Assembly (NCBI GenBank): GCA_018825865.1
Contig: JAHKAF010000041.1
Location: 1 to 7,390, forward strand
Source: Nanobdellota archaeon
GTDB lineage: Archaea > Nanobdellota > Nanobdellia > Pacearchaeales > GW2011-AR1
Length of the DNA: 7,390 nt
Direction: 5' to 3'
Shown here: in pieces, positions 5,416 through 7,390 of the stretch
Layout: each line of letters begins with the position of its first letter
How positions within the stretch are numbered: the first letter of the stretch is position 1
The notes under the pieces: model-generated
The model's input: the letters and a program-made list of their open reading frames with translations, nothing else
What the model was told of the DNA's origin: nothing
Database searches by the model: none
Translations under genes and position numbers: made by a program

Positions 5416-6531
5416 TTAACTTTTCCAACTTACCTGAACTTCGTCAGTCCTCTGCCGTGGAATTATATCAATCTTGTCCAAACCTTTTTCTTTAATTCCA
5501 GATTTAAACATTATCTCTCCTAAATAAGCAATCATTGCTCCGTTATCAACCAACAACGACGCTGGAGGACAAAAAAAATTTGCGCCCCTTTCTCCACACA
5601 TTATCTCGCACATTTCTTGAAGTCTTTTATTGCACCCAACACCTCCTCCCAAAAGAAGTTCATTTTTTCCTGTATGCGCCAGAGCTCGCTCAGCAGTTTC
5701 AACCAACATCGCAAAAACTGTTTCTTGCATTGAATATGCTAAGTCTTCTATCTTATATTTAGGCTCACCAGAAGGCTCACCAGAGTCATCCTTTGAGGAA
5801 TCATCCCTTGGGGATTTAGATTCAATCATATTTTTCAACTTCGTCAAAATCCCTGAAAGAGCAACATCCATCCCTTTAACATTATAAGGAAGTTCCACAT
5901 AACTCCTACTACATTTAGCCAACTCTTCAACTTTAGGTCCGGCAGGAAACCCAAGCCCAGCATATCTTCCAAAGTTATCAATAAAATTACCAACGCCAAT
6001 ATCTAAAGTCTCACCAAAAATTCTATACTTTCCCGACGAATACGCAATTATTTGTGTATTAGCTCCAGAAACATAAAGCATAACAGGTGCCCCTTCATTC
6101 CGTGCTTTGGGGTCTTGTGCCCTTGCTCTGCACCTACTTGGTTGGGTATACACCGAGCGGTGAGAATTCGTATTTGTAACTTTACCTATTTCCAAATGAG
6201 CAACACAATGATTTACTGGAACAATAGGAACTTTCAATTTCTTTGTAAGTTCTTTAGCAAATCTCATCCCTTCCAATAAACAAGGTGCAAGCCCAGGACC
6301 CTGAGAAAAAGCAATCACATTGATTTTGTCCTCGCTGATATTCGCATTTTCCAATGCTTCAGCATAAACTTCCTCCTTAACCTCGCTATGATGCTTCGCT
6401 GCATCCATTGGAATTATCCCTCCTTTTTTGGTAGTATAAGTTCTTTTAACATTCGACAAAACCTTTCCATTTTTAACAACCCCAACTCCAAATGTATGTG
6501 CTGTTGACTCGATTCCTAAAACTATTGACAT
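5416..6531 (-). CDS. kae1: Kae1/TsaD, tRNA threonylcarbamoyladenosine (t6A37) transferase
   Basis: Kae1 is the catalytic subunit of the KEOPS complex, which transfers threonylcarbamoyl to A37 of ANN-decoding tRNAs in the cytoplasm. ASKHA-fold motifs are present: LGIESTAHTFGVG (5-17), AFSQGPGLAP (74-83), metal ligands H108 and H112 in NHCVAHLEIG, LYVSGANTQIIAY (152-164), FGETLDIGVGNFID (172-185), GMDVALSGILT (220-230), GGGVGCNKRL (295-304) and VDNGAMIAYLG (328-338) with ligand D329. At 371 residues it exceeds the usual archaeal length of about 325, owing to two inserts. Repeat copy D supplies residues 124-148, in the loop before LYVSGANTQ, and an acidic tandem-repeat segment supplies residues 240-257. 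No active-site motif is interrupted, so it is probably functional. Bud32, often fused or adjacent in archaea, is not here. The gene is leaderless, with ATG 6531 24.5 nt from its TATA box. Confidence 0.95.
   Translation of the reverse strand: MSIVLGIESTAHTFGVGVVKNGKVLSNVKRTYTTKKGGIIPMDAAKHHSEVKEEVYAEALENANISEDKINVIAFSQGPGLAPCLLEGMRFAKELTKKLKVPIVPVNHCVAHLEIGKVTNTNSHRSVYTQPSRCRARAQDPKARNEGAPVMLYVSGANTQIIAYSSGKYRIFGETLDIGVGNFIDNFGRYAGLGFPAGPKVEELAKCSRSYVELPYNVKGMDVALSGILTKLKNMIESKSPRDDSSKDDSGEPSGEPKYKIEDLAYSMQETVFAMLVETAERALAHTGKNELLLGGGVGCNKRLQEMCEIMCGERGANFFCPPASLLVDNGAMIAYLGEIMFKSGIKEKGLDKIDIIPRQRTDEVQVSWKS
5762..5815 (-). repeat. Two adjacent in-frame tandem duplications in kae1
   Basis: On the plus strand, GGCTCACCAGAA (5762-5773) is repeated as GGCTCACCAGAG (5774-5785). 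Next to it, TCATCCTTTGAGGAA (5786-5800) is imperfectly repeated as TCATCCCTTGGGGAT (5801-5815). Units are 12 and 15 bp, so the frame is kept. They encode the acidic insert SPRDDSSKDDSGEPSGEP in a loop where typical archaeal Kae1 is much shorter. Confidence 0.7.
6089..6162 (-). repeat. Coding-invading palindromic repeat, copy D (74 nt)
   Basis: This is the longest copy. On the minus strand it reads CACCGCTCGGTG (6162-6151), TATACCCAA, an 18-nt segment absent from copy B, GGGCACAAGACCCC, then AAAGCACGGAATGAAGGGGC (6108-6089). It is read from codon position 1 (HRSVYTQPSRCRARAQD, then PKARNEG), starting at residue 124 of Kae1. It sits some 5.5 kb from the other three copies and in an unrelated, essential, highly conserved gene, which shows that the element is dispersed. 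Confidence 0.9.
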
Positions 6532-6551
6532 GAAATAGAAAACAATAATCC

Positions 6552-6559
6552 TTATAAAT
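6552..6559. promoter_or_regulatory. Shared divergent TATA box between kae1 and the 6580 gene
   Basis: TTATAAAT (plus) and ATTTATAA (minus) are centred at 6555.5, exactly 24.5 nt from the Kae1 ATG (6531) and 24.5 nt from ATG 6580. One box therefore appears to serve two divergent leaderless genes with perfect symmetry in a 48-nt gap. Binding of TBP in one direction should exclude the other, so the two genes may compete. Confidence 0.6.
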
Positions 6560-6579
6560 AGTTTTTTACTACCAAAGAA

Positions 6580-6902
6580 ATGGGGACAGAAAACTTAAGG
6601 ATATTAAGAATGCCTAGAGATTATAAAGAAAAAATTTGTGATTTTGATGACAAGAAAAAAGAGTGCTCACAGATTATGTAAAATTGATAGAAAAAGAGCA
6701 TAATCTTGATATTAAGATAAAATGGCATGACACCATAAAAGGTTTATTGAAAACAATTTCCTCTTTTCCTTCCTCTGGTTTAGACTTCGACGAGAATATG
6801 AAGAGATTTGCATTCCATAACATTTACAACGAAGATGATGCTACTCCATTACATCTCATAGCTTCAAAATACATTGAACTTATTCATATAATTAAAATAT
6901 GA
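6580..6902 (+). pseudogene. Unknown small protein gene split by a -1 frameshift
   Basis: The leaderless promoter points to ATG 6580, which opens MGTENLRILRMPRDYKEKI and ends at TAA 6679 after 33 codons. The next frame then stays open to TGA 6902 (79 codons from GTG 6663). Adding one base to the A6 run at 6655-6660, or a -1 slip there, joins them into a soluble protein of about 107 residues (DFDDKKR-VLTDYVKLIEKEH...). I do not recognise the family. The C-terminal part looks helical and rich in Lys, Ile, Asp and His. The options are a true pseudogene, a homopolymer sequencing error, or programmed slippage. Translation from GTG 6663 alone is less likely because no promoter fits it. Confidence 0.55.
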
Positions 6903-6908
6903 CAAGAA

Positions 6909-6916
6909 TTTATAAA
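6909..6916 (+). promoter_or_regulatory. TATA box of leaderless gene at 6937
   Basis: TTTATAAA is centred at 6912.5, exactly 24.5 nt before ATG 6937, and begins just after the stop of the preceding gene. It supports both an independent transcript and this start codon. Confidence 0.6.
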
Positions 6917-6936
6917 ATCTATCTTCTTAAAATCAT

Positions 6937-7377
6937 ATGATATTCGCGCATCTTTTGATAGGGATTATTCTCGGTAAACTATATGGGAATTACTTTTTAT
7001 TTATTCTAGGTTCAATATTCCCTGATATCGACCATTTCTATATAATATTCAAAAACAAAATTTACACTTTAGAAAAAATCATAGATTCAATAAAATATGA
7101 AGAAAAGTACAATCTAAACTACAAAACCTCTCTATTTCACTCCTTAATTGGATTAGTAATTTTCTCACTAATTATCTATCTCGTCGTCGGAAACAAAGCA
7201 ATATATTTCAGCGTCGCTTATCTCTTACACCTATTAATTGATTGGTCAGATACAGATACAAAATATTTTCTCTATCCATTAAAGATTAAATTCAAAGGAT
7301 TCCTCTCAATATGGTCAAAACCCGGGAGAGCATTAACAATAATATTAATTGTTATGCTTCTCTTCCTATTTAATTAA
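6937..7377 (+). CDS. YdjM/DUF457-like membrane-bound putative metal-dependent hydrolase
   Basis: This 146-residue membrane protein has the arrangement of the YdjM/DUF457 family: an N-terminal His in MIFAHLLIGIILG (H5), GSIFPDIDHF (25-34, with D30, D32 and H33), FHSLIG (67-72, H68), and YLLHLLIDW (95-103, with H98 and D102), followed by YPL (113-115). These His and Asp residues are the presumed metal ligands of a phospholipase-C-like site at the membrane surface. Hydrophobic segments are visible at about residues 5-28, 68-84, 88-102 and 132-145. Substrate and role are unknown for the family; a lipid or phosphoester substrate is inferred. The HR of the usual HRxxxHS motif is replaced by KTSLFHS. 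It has its own promoter and follows the frameshifted gene. Confidence 0.75.
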   Translation: MIFAHLLIGIILGKLYGNYFLFILGSIFPDIDHFYIIFKNKIYTLEKIIDSIKYEEKYNLNYKTSLFHSLIGLVIFSLIIYLVVGNKAIYFSVAYLLHLLIDWSDTDTKYFLYPLKIKFKGFLSIWSKPGRALTIILIVMLLFLFN

Positions 7378-7390
7378 ATAAAAATAAAAA

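Noticed and set aside
6089..6162. Intein or self-splicing intron in kae1
   Set aside because: At 74 nt it is far too short for an intein or group I/II intron, lacks splice motifs, and keeps the frame open. Similar copies sit in less conserved genes.
6052..6279. Plus-strand frames opposite kae1 (here and at 5535-5887)
   Set aside because: They are shadows of a strongly conserved gene, with no promoter or recognisable family.
6663..6902. GTG 6663 as an independent gene start
   Set aside because: No TATA box lies at the expected distance, whereas the divergent box points to ATG 6580. A frameshifted single gene explains both frames.

Overview
The window looks like a chromosome segment of an AT-rich archaeon, most likely a DPANN lineage of the Woesearchaeota/Pacearchaeota kind (lineage inferred). 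The evidence is archaeal/eukaryotic-type ribosomal proteins (L7Ae, S28e, L24e), an archaeal Kae1 tRNA-modification enzyme, TATA-box promoters about 24-25 nt upstream of start codons with no room for a leader, very small proteins and tightly packed genes. DNA gyrase subunit B, a bacterial-type enzyme held by many DPANN archaea, is also present. No tRNA, rRNA, insertion sequence or CRISPR array was seen.

Layout. Positions 1-3020 (minus strand) form one compact operon: gyrB, then a DUF1284 cysteine-rich protein, a zinc-ribbon protein, and an acidic protein that runs off the left edge. Gaps are 3 nt, 2 nt and an ATGA overlap. Positions 3203-3523 (minus) hold a lone unknown gene with its own promoter. 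Positions 3575-4591 (minus) hold the conserved archaeal cluster L7Ae-S28e-L24e, with an unrecognised 77-residue gene wedged between S28e and L24e. Positions 4738-5319 (plus) encode a VTT/DedA-like membrane protein. It converges on Kae1 (5416-6531, minus). Kae1 shares a symmetric divergent promoter with a frameshifted unknown gene (6580-6902, plus), which is followed by a YdjM/DUF457-like membrane protein (6937-7377, plus).

The most striking content is a GC-rich dispersed repeat with a fixed 12-bp palindromic end (CACCGCTCGGTG). It occurs four times: once in the acidic protein gene, twice in the zinc-ribbon gene and once in Kae1. Every copy lies inside a coding sequence, in the sense direction, and keeps the host frame open. 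The copies are 38, 56, 68 and 74 nt long, and all lengths leave the same remainder modulo 3. The two copies read in the frame where the consensus would give a TGA stop have both lost that TGA. This resembles, by analogy only, the protein-coding palindromic elements of Rickettsia. I do not know of a description in archaea.

Secondary points of interest are a duplicated C-terminal codon block downstream of Kae1, a clean -1 frameshift at an A6 run in the 6580 gene, a candidate hairpin leader upstream of gyrB, and a 23-bp dyad before the L7Ae cluster.
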